DNA from: Voacanga thouarsii
Lineage: Eukaryota > Streptophyta > Magnoliopsida > Gentianales > Apocynaceae
Direction: 5' to 3'
DNA: 64,000 bases
NCBI GenBank assembly: GCA_026120185.1
Contig: JANUWF010001281.1
Location: 1,182,501-1,246,500 of the forward strand
In this document: in pieces, positions 21,938 to 34,346 of the stretch
Layout of the letters: each line of letters opens with the position of its first letter
Numbering within the stretch: the first letter of the stretch is position 1
Program-made: the position numbers and the translations under genes
Notes under the pieces: model-generated
What the model was told of the DNA's origin: nothing
The model's input: the letters and a program-made list of their open reading frames with translations, nothing else
The model's database searches: none

Positions 21938-23535
21938 CATCATCTAAGTTTTTATCATGATTATCTTAATTAAGTTTGAATTTTTGTTTTCTTGCATTCC
22001 ATAAAAATAGGAATGTTGTCTTATGGGAGACATGAAGAGAATTTCCTAATCTTATCATCATGTCCTAAAAAGAATTCTAGAGGAATTCTAGTCATTTTTA
22101 TTACCTTTAGCTTTGTTCTAACATCTTCATAAATTAAATGAACCAAAATCCATTAAATCTCTTCTTTTTATTCCAAAAATTCTGTGATAATTTTTCAACC
22201 TTGAATTTCGAAAATCGGTCTTGAAGGATAGAGGATTGGCTGAAAATAGGAGAGAAGTTAGGATGGGTTCCAAAAAGAAATAAATCACCATGGTAGAACC
22301 TCCAATCCTACCTTCATGTTGATCATGGTTTTAATGAAGGAAAATCTGGAAAAATTCCAGCATTCTTGTCAGTCCAGCTTTCAAAAAATTCAGCCAGTAA
22401 CCCTACTCATTTGCTGCCAGAAAAATGGTCATTTCATGTGGCTTGAAGACTGAAAATTCTGTGCAAAATTCGGACTACACAAACTGCACAAAACCAGAAA
22501 AATTTCCTGCACAATTCACTGCATTCTAAGCTGAAAATGAAGCTGTCTTTTGTCATTGATTCAGCCGAGGCACCCTCTGTTTTTCTCCAGAAAGAAAGCT
22601 GGAAAACCACCCTTAAAAGACCATCAAACACCCAAAAAAAACCAGCTGCAAATCGGGCTGAAGAAATGCAGAAAATTCTGCATCAAAAAGCTTGTCCATT
22701 CGAAACCTTAAACAAGTTGAAACCAGAAAAATTTCCAGTTTTGTCTCCCTAGGCCTAGACCGAAAAACACCTTCAAACCTCTGCAAATTAGACCTTGTTC
22801 AGCCATGGACTGAACACCATTAACCTCCACACTTACCTTGAGTACTTGGACTCCATGATCATACCTCAAAAACCTCCTAAGATCACTCTATCCAAAACTC
22901 ATTTGAACTTCAAAAAAATTCCAGAATTCTTGCTTTATTAAATCACTCTTTTATCAAGCTAGCAAACCAGAATTTTCTCTGCCATTGTAAACTGAATTTT
23001 GGCCAGCCTTAGAGCTATATTAACCTTCATTCATTTCAGCAAAACCAAACAGTCCAGCCGGCACCATTAAAGAGCAAAGAAACCTCTCTCCATCAAACAC
23101 CATTAACATATCCTATACCTCAAACCACTTCTCAAATCACTCCATTTGAATTTCAAAAAATCTGATTTTTTCTCTCCTTCTCTAAGCTGAAACTGAAACC
23201 CCAAAATTCCCTAAACCAATCAGCCAGCACTCTCCAGAAATTCATCCAGCATTTTCCCTCAACTCTCTCCATTTTCACCAAGAACACACACTACCTTTAT
23301 TCAAGCCAAAGACTACTTTAAACACCTCCAATCCCTCTCAAAAACTCCAGAACACTCCTACATACTCCCTAGAGATCATTTCTGGAATTTATAACATCAA
23401 GTCTCGAAAATAAAAATTAGCATTCGGATCAAAACCAGTTTTTTCCCTTGAAGTCTCAAGAACATCATCAAGGTAACTAAGAACAATTCTTTTGTTCATC
23501 TTCTTCTCTTCAATCTTTAACATATCATGCTAATG

Positions 23536-23537
<2 letters not shown>

Positions 23538-23582
<45 letters not shown>
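23538..23582. repeat. (TC)n microsatellite
   Basis: About 22 TC units inside the solo LTR. Confidence 0.95.
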
Positions 23583-23583
<1 letters not shown>

Positions 23584-26442
23584 ACCGAAATGGTTATGAC
23601 AACCATGGCTATTTTCTCTCCTCCTCTCTTGGACAATTCAAGACTCTCAAGCGTGGACCTTCTTAAATCTTCATCGAAGTGTTCATCAATCAAGTATTTC
23701 TCCTTAAACCTTCTTTTTAATTCAGCATTCATGTCTCTTAGATATTGATAGGAAGAATAAAATATGAATGGGAGATTGAGTTTATGCATGTGAATAAAGG
23801 GGTTGGGATTAGGACATGAGAATGATTGATCATGTTTAAGCTATATGGATTTCCTTGAGAATCGATGTATGTTCATCATGGCCTAAGAGAGTTATGAATG
23901 TTTAAGCATGCTAGATATTATGTCACCTTTGGTGAATAGGATTTTTATGTTCCTGTCTCCATTGAAGCCATGGTCATGATTGTTTGGCCATGTGATAGCA
24001 AGTGTTGATTTAAGCATATGTTCATAAATGGATTAATTTGTTGTTTGATGTTGAGGAATATGTTCATGATTCTTGTTAGCAATAGGAAAATCATGATTAT
24101 GTTCTTGTTGATCCTAGGCTATTTTAATTAGTAAATTTTATTACCTTAATTAAAATTATTACTATATTTTTCCCTAAGGATTTCGAAATTGCTAGGAAGT
24201 TTTGGAAATGGGGGGTTACATGAAATATTGATATTTTACTAGTCAAATAAATGATTTTTTCCTTAAAAATAATATATGCATAGTTATAATATTAAATAAG
24301 ATCTTTTATATAAATAATAATAATGTCCTTGTAGACCATAGTCCAAACTTTTGCCTATATTCATAAATATTATTTATATTAAAATTTGTTTGTTATTTAT
24401 TAAACAAAAATTTAATATAATTCATTTATTATTAATTTTATTTATTACTAATTAGTTATTGTCTATTAAAAATTAATTAAAAATTATTTGTAATTTATTA
24501 TTTATTTATAATAAAGCTATTTTTAAATTACCATTTATTAATATTATTTAGGGCTTGGTATTATTCAATATTCAAACCTTAGTTTATTTATTAATAATAA
24601 CACTCAAGAATTATTATTTGAGTCTATAATTTATTAGCAATTATTTTAGAACCCCTAGTTATTTTAACTTATCAAACTAGACTTATTTTATAAAATTCTT
24701 TATCAGCTAGCCTTAAAGCTTAGGACATTAGGGTCGTGATTGTAATAAGTTGAATTAGGATTATTTGTGTAAGTGAATTTAGCTTGAGTGTAACCTTATG
24801 TTTTGTGTTTACTCCAGGCAGGGTTAGGTCAGCCTTGGAAGACTTTTGAATTTGAGCAAGCAAAGAATCAGGTAAGCTCCTGCATGGAATTTGGTGAAGA
24901 CCAAAAATTACTGTGGCAAGCTAAACACGATGTGTATGGAAATTCATGTTGTAAAGGCAATTAAGGACTATTTTTTCTATTTATTTCAGTCAAGCAAATC
25001 ATTTAAAAATCAAACAAGCAGTTTTACACAAAATGCTAAACTTTTTCTAAAACCCAACTTTGACAAGAATTTTAGAACCCTTAATTGCTATTTCCAAATA
25101 AAGCAATGTATGATCCATTTTCTCCCAAGTGGGACAATCAACGTTGAGTACTCAATAAGGGTAGACTACCAGGACTAGTCTTTGAAGGGTTAGGGTAAGT
25201 CTCTCAGTAGGTGGCCACCTCTGAGGGGTGAGTCCTTCCTGGATAGGATGCCAGTCCGGTAGGTCATGCCGGTCCGAGCTAGCAAGTTTCAGTCATGTGG
25301 ACTGTGTGTTTCCGGAGTGGACAACCGGTAAGTTTGGGTGTAGAGATGGAGGAGTATCTCACCCGGTAAGCCGTACACCTACTTTTTGTCAGTTTGCACA
25401 AAGTGTGGCATTCTAACCGTTGCTTAGTCATGGGGCCCAACGTGTGGTAACCCATGGCTACCCATTTGAGTGGTTGTATTTATTGTGTACATGTATGGTT
25501 TGAAAAGCGAAACACCACTCTTTATTTTCAACAATTATTTAACGCTTGCCAATACTTTCTCTTATGAAACTTTTACAACTTTCATACATGAATTATTTTA
25601 CCCGAAACACTCAAAACAAACACGGGCTTATTGAGATTTTTATCTCATCACCTTTTATACCATGTTTTCAGGTTAATATGGCTGTGGAGGTCAATAGCTA
25701 TACTTGTTGCCTATGTTTTGAAGACTTTATGTTGTTTTCTTTATGGATGTTTTGAGAGAGTGTAGCAAACAATTTATTTTGGATTTGTTCATGTATTTAT
25801 CTTTTGGGTTGTAATAAGTTTAATTTTAAAGTATTTATTATATTTTATTATATGTGACCTAGTTATAAAAACCCCTTGTCCATTAGACGGGGCGGCATCC
25901 CCGGCCCTGTTGGGCCTAGGTAGTGGGGTGTTACATGAGCAACCCATGATAGGAGACTTCGGAGTAGAGGAGGAACCCGAGGATCCGATACCTGAAGTGC
26001 CTGCACTTGAGGAGAATGGGGATATGGAAGAGTATGAGGGAGATGATGAGGAGGAGTTAGGGGAGGGAGGAGCAATGCATGATGAGAGTGAAGATGAGCT
26101 AGGGGGACTTGAGATTGAGGGGGAAGGTAGAAATAATACACCTGCGACCCCATCTATAGAGGAAGGAATTCCGACGCTTCTAGGAAATGAGTCCCATGGG
26201 TCGGAATCTGGGAGGCCTAAGAGTGCAATGGTGTTAGCCAACAGCTTAGGGATGGGAATTTGAGGGCTAAGTTGAGGGGTAGGGATGATGAGGGGTACAT
26301 TTTGGGTCAGCTTGAGAAGAAGCCTCGATCTTTTGGTTTTGCCAAGGATCGTGTCCGAGATCATCCCAACCGCAGTGCAGGATGGATAGTGGAACCTTCT
26401 CCTAAGACTTCTGAAGACTCTAGCAACTCTAGTGAAGCTTAG

Positions 26443-26761
26443 AGTTTATAGGACCCTCAGTGATTACTCTTTTATTTTCATGAAGAGATGTTCGTTTATT
26501 TATTTGATTTAGCATTTACACTTTTATTTTGAATTTCGTTTCACATGAATAAAACAAGTACTTTGTAGGATACTTCCTTATTTTGTATTAAGTTGGATTT
26601 GGTTAAGGAAAGCGTAATTTTACTGATTTCTCTATACCCTTTGGAGTGCCATTCGCAAAAATTTATTTTTCGTTGAACTGCAAATTCTTTTCAATCCATG
26701 AGCTAATTTATTGCATGCCATGAACCTTTCCTCTAATGAACCTTGTATTGGATGCCAATAG
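26443..26761 (+). other. Spacer between acidic ORF and gag
   Basis: AT-rich, no open frame of note. Confidence 0.6.
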
Positions 26762-27736
26762 ATGGCACCGAGACGTAGGGCTACAAGGCAAGGTAGGGCT
26801 GCTCAAGAGAGTGAGTCATTGGCTCCTGAGTCTGAGCGGGCATGGCAATCAACACCAAAGGTGGAAGGGGATTCCGAGCAGGAGTAGGAGTTGTCATCGG
26901 GAGGGTCTAAAGAAGTGACCCTAAGGCAAGCCTTCGATAAAATGGCTACCATTCTTCAGAACTTAATTGAGAAGGCAGACAATGTGGATAGGAGGGCACC
27001 TAAAGAGGAGGATAAGGCCTTGGAACGATTCCTGAAATTCCAACCTCCGTCGTTCCAAGGAGAAGTGGAGCAGGATGAAAAGGCTGAGCAATGGATATAA
27101 CAGATGGAAGATATTTTTGCAACCCTGCAGTATAGTAAAAATAGGAGAATGAAGTTTGCTGCATTTAAGTTGAGGGTACCTGCCCAAGCTTGGTGGCAAA
27201 AGGTCCAGGAAGACTGAGAGAGGTAAGATAATGACTGGACCTAGGAGAATTTTGTGGAGGCTTTCCGAGCAGAGTATGTACCGTGATAAATAGCGAAGAA
27301 GAGGGAAGACAAATTCCAGACTCTCAAGCAAGGGGGAATGACCGTGGCTCAGTATGCCGGCCGGTTTACTCAGTTGTCTAAGTACTGCAAGTGTCTGGTA
27401 GATACCGAGCAAAAGCGGACACGTCAATTTGTGAAGGGACTCAGGCAAGATTTGAGGAAGGCACTAGCACCATCTCCTCCAGTGACATACACGGCCACGG
27501 TAGATGCAACGACCCGTACGAAAAATAAGGATAGGAACCGGCCGAAAAACCGGCCATTCCAACCGAGCCGACCACCGATGAGACCCTCGACTCACAAACG
27601 ACCTGCCGGCTCGATGCATTGGGGAAATAAAGGAAAGCAGCCCAGGACAGCACCACCAGGTCCTATGTCGGGCTCACCAATGTGTCAGAATTGTGGTAAG
27701 TGAGGTCATGTTGAAAGCGGTTGCTGGTCCTAGGTA
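26762..27736 (+). pseudogene. Chromovirus Gag
   Basis: Gag is the structural protein that packages the element's RNA. The frame opens at 26762 (MAPRRRATRQGRAAQESE) and runs on with several in-frame stops. Core gag motifs are FLKFQPPSFQGE, KLRVPAQAWWQKV, TVAQYAGRFTQLSKYC and RQFVKGLRQDLRKAL. Near the C-terminus is the first zinc knuckle CQNCGK*GHVESGC, with a stop inside; a second, intact knuckle follows at about 27752 (CFNCGDPNHLRNNC). Stops replace expected Trp, Gln and Arg codons. The frame stays continuous into pol, so gag-pol was one ORF. Confidence 0.9.
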
Positions 27737-28861
27737 GTGGCGAGAAGATGCTTCAACTGTGGTGACCCGAACCACCTGAGGAACAATTGTCTAAGACCAC
27801 TTAGGCTGGGGCCGGGAGCTACGACGCAGCCAGCTGGGGCAGCCAGAGGAGGCCCTATCGAGACAAATGGAGAAGGAGGCCAAAAGTCTCAAGTGAAAGC
27901 CAAGGTCTTTACGCTTAATCAGGTGGAGGTTGGAGTCGATTCAATGGTAGTTGAAGGTACGCTTTCTGTGCAAGATCACTCCATTTCTGTTTTAATAGAC
28001 CCCGGATCGACTCATTCATATGTGAACGATAAGTGTGCATGCCATTTGGGTTAGGACGGGGTAGAGTTACCTTAAACCCTGTTAGTGAGTACACCTTTGG
28101 AGAGGTAAAGAAGTGCCATTAAAGTAGTGCAAGGGTGTGATATTGTGGTTGGAAAAGAGATTTTGAAGGCGGACCTCATAATCCTACTCATCGACGACTA
28201 CGATCTAATTCTGGGTATGGATTAGTTAGCAAAGCATGGGTCAAGAGTGGATTGCAAGGTCAAGGCAGTGCAGTTTGTTAGACCCGGATGCGACGTATTA
28301 GAGTTTAACAGAAGAAAGGTGAAGGAGTTAAAATTCTTGATAGTAGGCGTAAAGGCAAGGAAAATGCTCAAGAAGGGTTGTGTGGGATACTTGGCTTATC
28401 TAACCAATAAGCCCAAGGATCAGTGTACATTGGAGAGCACCGAGGTGGTAAAAGACTTTGCAAACGTATTTCTGGCCGAACTTGCTTCTCTTCCACCTTC
28501 CCGAGAAGTCGAGTTCACCATCGATTTAGTTCCGGGAACGGAGCCAGTGTCAAAGACTCCTTATCGGATGGCGCCCGCAAAATTGAAAGAATTGAAGGAG
28601 CAACTGGAAGAATTGGTTAAGCAAGGGTACATAAGACCCAGTACATCACAATGGGGAGCCCCAGTGTTGTTCGTGAAGAAGAAGAAGAATGGGACGTTGA
28701 GATTGTGCATAGACTATAGAGGGCTGAACAACCTCACGATCAAGAACAAGTATCCCCTGCCTTTGATTGATGAGTTGTTCGATCAGATGCAAGGTTCGTG
28801 TTACTTTTCTAAGTTAGATCTCCGACAAGGTTATTACCAAGTGCGAATCAAGGAGAAGGAT
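27737..28861 (+). pseudogene. Chromovirus Pol, first part: zinc knuckle, protease, start of reverse transcriptase
   Basis: Same frame as gag. The second zinc knuckle opens this part. The protease active site follows as VLIDPGSTHSYVN (about 27990-28030; DPGS in place of the usual DSGA/DTGS) and IDDYDLILGMD near 28200, with scattered stops. Reverse transcriptase begins with [20 protein letters not shown], then [31 protein letters not shown] and [19 protein letters not shown]. The frame is cut at 28861 by the Athila-type insertion and resumes in register at 37685. Confidence 0.92.
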
Positions 28862-30412
28862 TGATAGGGGCTAAATTAATCATGTTTTTCCTAATTATTT
28901 GAGGTTCTTTTGTAACATATTTTGTTCAATAACTAGTTATATTCCTTCATATTTGAGATTTTAACCTTGGAAAGGTATTTTGTTCATTATTTTAGATTTT
29001 TAGGGTAAAACGGAACAAAAACATCGCAAAACAGAGGAAAGGCGGCTCCGGCTAGGACCCTAGAACCGACGCCGGCCATGCCTTGTTGAAACGAACTTCA
29101 AAGCCACGAAAAAATTGTGAAAACAGAGCAGAACATAACCAAGGTGGCGCCGGCTATGAAGCTAGAACCGACGCCGACTGCATTCTGGAAAACATTGTGC
29201 AAAATTTGAAGAAAAATCGACAAATGAGTGGAGGAACAGAACACAACTGGTGCCGGCTCCAAGAGTCAAAGCGGCGCCGGCTGTGCCCTGATGATAAGGT
29301 GGTGCTTAATTTTTTTTCTACGCGGTTTTTGGTAATCTGAGGAATTTTAGTATCTTCCAACTTCTACTCGACCAGGAACTTTGTACCTACAAGTTTAGGC
29401 ACTGTCTAAGGCTATAAATAGATTAAAAACACAAGGAGAAAGGGGGAGAATTCATTAATCATCATAGAAGATTACTCAATCAAAGGAGGAATTCTTCATG
29501 TTCAATGAGGGTTGTGCAAGAAGGTCTTTAAAGGAAGAAGAATGAGGTTTGTCTATGGGTGCTTTCTTTTACTTTGTTTTTTTTTTTCTTGAACAATGAT
29601 ATATTAATTATTTTATTATAATTTAACATTGTTTTAGATATTCATGATATTTAGAGTGATTTGATCTTTTGATTAATTAATTATTCTTCTTGGTATTTAA
29701 TTACTTGTGCTGATTACGAAAGTTGGTTGATTGTTACTTTCTATTGACTTGCTTGGAAAAAGGGTTTATGGTAGTTTCAATTTGATTGATTTCATATTTG
29801 TTGTCTCTTAACTTGCTTGGAAAAAGGGTTAACTACTAAAAACAAGATAATTAAAGATTAATTGATGTTTGTCAGGAATGGATTCATTGGTTAGTTTCAT
29901 ATTTAAGTTTACTAGAAATGGAAATTTAATCAAATGATTGTATTTAATGCATCTTTTGGGTAAGACTGGTTGAGACAGGAATGTGATGCTAAGTTACCTA
30001 GAAGATAGGGATTCATGGATTGGAAATAAAGTGAGTCTATCTTAATCCTTCATGATGCCAAGGGAATAATTAGTTATGATAATGGTTGAGTTCTTTAAGA
30101 TCATATTTGTCTACACAATAGCTTAAGTTGCATAAATCTACATCCTTGACACGTATATATTTTTATTTTGATTTTTTAATTTTATTTTCCTTTTTATTTG
30201 TTTTTCACTTTATCGAGTCGGTTAAATAATGAAAGAAAGCTGATTACTGCCTACTTATTCCTGGAGGATCGACACTCGTTTGAACCATATGCTCAATTAA
30301 TGATGAGTAAGTTTGCTCATATGTATAATTTAGGTTGAACGTTTTAATTTAAACTTGATTAGGAATGTACTTAGTTGTTGTATGATTTTTATACCCAAGT
30401 CGGAACACATCA
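28862..30412 (+). repeat. 5' LTR of the Athila-type derivative
   Basis: 1,551 bp. A TATA box (TATAAATA) is at 29413-29420. A run of GC-rich motifs (GCGCCGGCT, CGACGCCGGCC) lies at about 29042-29290. It is closely similar to the 3' LTR (1,548 bp). Confidence 0.93.
29413..29420 (+). promoter_or_regulatory. TATA box of the 5' LTR
   Basis: TATAAATA in GGCTATAAATAGATT; repeated in the 3' LTR at 36682-36689. Confidence 0.7.
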
Positions 30413-30418
30413 AGTTTT

Positions 30419-30433
30419 TGGCGCCGTTGCCGG
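30419..30433 (+). other. Primer-binding site, tRNA-Asp type
   Basis: TGGCGCCGTTGCCGG, 6 bp after the LTR, the standard Athila-type site. Confidence 0.9.
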
Positions 30434-30700
30434 AAAACAATAGCATGAAAGCTTGGATTTTGTTGATTTAACCATGTAAATATGTAAATATGTAGATATG
30501 TATATATGTATAATTGTTCTTTCTGCAAAAATGTGCTATCTTTTGTATTTCATGTATTCTTGTACACCCTTGTAACCTAACCTAACCTACTAACTTTGAC
30601 TATGTTCTTTTTACTAACTTTGTAACATTGTAGTTTTGTTGTTAATCATTAATTATGTATCTACCTTGCTTCTTGTTTTCTTAGGTGTTACCCTTAGTAC

Positions 30701-32077
30701 ATGACCCAAAAATTCAAAGGCGAGATAGTCGATTTTGACCCTGAAATCGAGAGGACGTTATCCAAACTTCACCAAACAATTCAAAGGAACCTGATCGTCG
30801 AGATGGATGGTGCTCAACAGAACAATGCTGGGAATAACAAGAGGGTTATGGATGACTTTGTGAAACCCGTAATCTCGGGCACAGGCTCGAGTATCACTAG
30901 ACCTAGGATAGATGCAAACGATTTTGAAATAAAGTCCAACATTATCCAAATGGTGCAAAATATGGTTCAATTTGACGGGTTACTTGAAAAGGATCTCAAT
31001 GCTCACTTAGCTAGTTTTCTTGAGATTTGTGACACTTTCAAGATGAATCATCTTCGTGTTTCTGAAGATACCATTAAGTTAAGACTTTTTCCGTTTTCCT
31101 TGAGAGATAGAGCTAAATCTTGGTTAAAGTCTTTACCTACAGGTTCCATCACAACTTGGAATACCCTAACTGAAAAATTTTTAGCCAAATATTTTCCCCC
31201 AACTAGGACAACCAAACTCAAGAATAAAACCTTCGCCTCCTAACAATTAGATTTTGAGCCCTTATATGAAAGTTGGGAGAGATTTAAGGAGATGTTAAGA
31301 AAATGCCCACACCACGAATTTGAGTTGGGAATGCAAATGCTTATCTTCTTGAATGGCCTCACATTCGCAATACGGTAAGTGGTGGACTCTTCTATAGGGG
31401 GTTCCATCAATCATAAGACCCCAAAACAGGTATTTGAGCTTATTGAAAATTTGGCTTCTAATAACTATTCTTGGGAAAATGCAAGGTCAAAAGCTCGTGT
31501 GCAAGGAGTGCACAAAGTGGATGTTATGGCAGCATTAAAGGCTAAGGTGGATGCCTTAACTTAAAAGATAGAACAGATGGTGATGCCTCAAGGTCAGGTT
31601 TTAAACGTCAATTGTGATTTCTATGGAGAATGACACCCCAATCATGAATGCCAAAATATGGGGTCACTCCAAGAAACGTCGGAACAAGCGGCCTTTGTAG
31701 GTAATGTCCGGTCAGGTAACAATCCTTATAGCTCTAATCCTAGCTGGCGAAATCACCCTAATTTCTCTTGGAGCAATGGGAATCAACCTAGGTAGGGTTC
31801 TCTCAATTTTGGCATAAATCAAAGGAACCAAAACCCCATGACCAACACTGCAACACCTCCAAAACCACCATTGGAAGAGTTGATTGGCCAATTGGTAAGT
31901 ACCATGGAAACCAAGTTCCAAGGAGTCGATGCAACAACAAGGAACTTAGAGGCTTCCATGCACAACTTGGAGAACCAAATTAGTCAATTAGCCAAACTCT
32001 TGGGAGATCGTCAAGCGGGGACATTACCAGGGAATATTGAGGAAAATCCATGGGATCACAGCCGTGGGAAACATTGA
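30701..32077 (+). pseudogene. Athila-type Gag with in-frame stops
   Basis: One frame from ATG at 30701 holds the family's landmarks: DANDFEIKSNIIQMVQNMVQ, LASFLEICDTFKMN, IKLRLFPFSLRDRAKSWLKS, TWNTLTEKFLAKYFPP, YESWERFKEMLRKCPHH and ENQISQLAKLLGDRQAGTLP. About 459 codons with five internal stops. The single zinc knuckle reads CDFYGE*HPNHEC: the second Cys is Tyr and a stop replaces a residue next to His, so zinc binding is lost. The normal Gag-Pol continuation after the GTLPGN segment is cut off at 32077. Confidence 0.9.
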
Positions 32078-33131
32078 AGCAGTCCAACTATTCCTTACTT
32101 TCAGTTTTTATGATTGAGACAATGTTGTTATTTTTTTTTTTTTTTGCCATTTTGATTAATTAATTAAAGTGAATTATTCAGCATTCGTGTGTTTTCTATA
32201 TTCTTAATTTTAAAAAAAAAGTTTTTGGAGAACAGAACAGAACTGAGCCGGCGTCGGTTCGTGCGGGTGGAGCACAATTAAAGGGCCATTTTGGCCATTT
32301 TTTCTTCAAAATCTCCATTCTCCCTTTCAAATTCTCTTAAGCCTGAGCCGGCTTTACATCCCTCATCTTCCAAAATTTGATTTTTCAACTCCTAAACACC
32401 TCCATAACATCTTTTGACTTCTTTTTTGTTGATCCTACGGATCAAAAACCTCAAAATCTTTGATTTTTCATAACACCATCACATTCAATCCACACGCAAG
32501 GAGACTAGATTTCTACAAAAAGCTTGCATCTTTTGCTTGCCCATGCATACGAGAGTATAAATATATGATTTTTATTTCATTCCTACGGTTAAAACGATGG
32601 CGATGATATTTTCTAATTTTCGGGACACATTTGGTCGAAATTTAGGATTATGTATGCTATGATTGGATTGCGCTCCTTGAAGCTTCATAAGTTGAACTAG
32701 ATTAGGAGTTAATCATTCTTTGATACTTGATTCATGCATATGATCATTAGGGGCTCCAGGCATATAGCTAAGGTTAGAATTATGGTTATTTGTGATAGTT
32801 GACTATATGAAACATACATTGTTTATGCCATGATGATGCCTTCATTAACTTGATCATATCTACTTGCATGCATTAAAGATATTCAACACGTTTATGCTTT
32901 ACAGGGAATTTTACATGTATTATGCAAGTTGTGTTGAATGGATTGGTGGTGATTGATTGAATTGGTGGACTGGAGGGGATATTTATTGAAGGAGTTTGGG
33001 TTTTGTGAATTGTGAGATTGGTTGAGGGTTGAGTACAATTTGAGAAGTGTGTTTGAAAGGGTAGTAGCCCTATTTCAGTCTTTGAGCTTACTTGTTCTCT
33101 CTTCCTATTCCCCTATTCCTTACTTGATATC
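32078..33131 (+). other. Non-coding spacer in place of pol
   Basis: No polymerase motif is seen. A GAGCCGGCGTCGG motif is at about 32245 and GAGCCGGCTTTA near 32346, the same GC-rich family as in the LTRs. Confidence 0.6.
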
Positions 33132-34346
33132 ATGTCTAGAGCGAAGGGTCAGTCTTCTAAAAGGGCGAGAACTTCCTTTTCTTCAGCCCCTTCATCTATT
33201 GATCCTTTGTCACTAAGACCTATTGAGTTTATAGATGCATCTTGTGAGGAATGGTACAGTAAGAGAGCCTCTAATCAGATTATTATCGAGCGTACTTTCT
33301 CACCCACCTTAGACCGAGCACTCAAATTGTGAATGATGTTTAGACGGCTAGGATGGGGGTCGATAGTACAATTGAAAAGGAAGTATTGTCATGTGCTTAT
33401 TAAAGAATTCTATACTAATATGACAGATAAGGGCAATAAACATCTTCCCTATATAGAAACAAGAGTGAAATGAGTCCCTATTATCATCACTCAAAACCAA
33501 TTAACTAACATTCTCCAGGTTTTTTACGATGATACTTAGCAAGAGATTGATGTGAATAATCAAAAGATTCTTTCTGACCCAAATTGGGATGTTAGAGGGA
33601 CTAGAGCTATCCTAGGCTTACATAAGCATAATGCCTTCCATGCTAATAGCTTCTATTCCAACAATGATTTGGCAGCCAACTTTCGAGCTCTAGTCTACAT
33701 GTTTAGGTTCAATGTTGTACCCCGTGCTAGTGGTTTCAATAAGACTAGACTAATTGATACTTATATTTTGCATCAGATGATGAACACATTACCTATACCT
33801 CTTGCTCTCATAATCATCCAATCTATTAGGGAGGTTGTTCATCACCGGCTCTCCACAAAAGCATTTGTTTTTCTCTTGATTATAATGAAAATTCTAAAAG
33901 ACTTTGGAGTGAGTCTTGAGGGAGAACTCATGGAGGCTACCACTGAACACGATATGGTCACTGAGCAAACTCTTATGAGTTGCGGGTACAAATACAACCA
34001 AGAGTTGAAAAAGTGGCTAACTCCCTTCGAGGTCAGACATCCCGGGTAGGTAAGACCGCCCACAATGGAGGAGGAGCACCCACCACCACCAGTACGTGCA
34101 CAGGGTAGCAGTTCTCAGTCCCATTTCCGGACTGACTTTGAGACTACCGTGCTGGGGCGACTCGATCAGCAAATGGCAGTACTCCTACGCTTGCAAGGTA
34201 CTATGGAGGACATGGCAAGACAGCAAGCTACTATAGAGCAGTAGTTAGCCGAATTGAGGCAGCATTCTTCTGGGCCACATGGTGGTGCGGGTACTTCTAC
34301 ACCAGCTGCAGATGATGAGGATGATGAGGAGGAGGAGGAGGACTGA
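33132..34346 (+). pseudogene. Second ORF of the Athila-type derivative ('putative plant transposon protein' kind)
   Basis: One frame of about 404 codons from ATG at 33132 (MSRAKGQSSKRARTSF) to TGA at 34344, with five internal stops (all TGA or TAG). It contains LSDPNWDVRGTRAILG, FRALVYMFRFNVVPRASGFN, LIDTYILHQMMNTLPIPLA and STKAFVFLLIIMKILKDFGV. This layout fits proteins encoded between gag and the 3' LTR in Athila-like and derivative elements, annotated as putative plant transposon proteins. The C-terminus has a predicted coil (LGRLDQQMAVLLRLQGTMED) and ends in an Asp/Glu run. Function is unknown. No transmembrane segment typical of an envelope is obvious. Confidence 0.65.

Larger units (their letters stand above)
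21633..25935 (+). mobile_element. Solo LTR, 4,303 bp, TSD TGAGC
   Basis: Starts TGTGAAACCCCACC and ends GGGGTGTTACA; the TSD TGAGC is at 21628-21632 and 25936-25940. Its termini and the block near 25140-25935 resemble the chromovirus LTR, so it is a related family. A tRNA-like box pair is at 21882-21937 and a (TC)n tract at 23538-23582. No coding region is recognised. It is very long for an LTR. It interrupts the pre-gag ORF of the host element. Confidence 0.92.
21467..26442 (+). pseudogene. Acidic ORF upstream of gag (ORF0-like), split by a solo LTR
   Basis: ATG at 21467 reads MSRRSAAVTQD, an early TAA, then a Ser/Glu-rich stretch (ISDSSSSESETEPKGGWIPS). It is interrupted at 21632 by the solo LTR and resumes in frame at 25940 (EQPMIGDFGVEEEPEDP). 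A strongly acidic region follows (YEGDDEEELGEGG). One frameshift near 26255 is needed to reach KLRGRDDEGYILGQL and a Ser-rich end (TSEDSSNSSEA) stopping at 26442. About 220 codons in all. No zinc knuckle or catalytic motif is seen and I do not recognise the protein. It lies between the primer site and gag, separated from gag by ~320 bp. Confidence 0.65.

Noticed and set aside
25789..26364. 191-codon Ser/Pro-rich frame on the minus strand
   Set aside because: Antisense shadow of the acidic pre-gag ORF, crossing the solo LTR end.
26963..27448. 161-codon frame on the minus strand
   Set aside because: Antisense shadow of chromovirus gag.
33132..34346. Retroviral-type envelope gene
   Set aside because: Position fits, but no signal peptide, cleavage site or clear membrane segment; better matched to the putative plant transposon protein kind.
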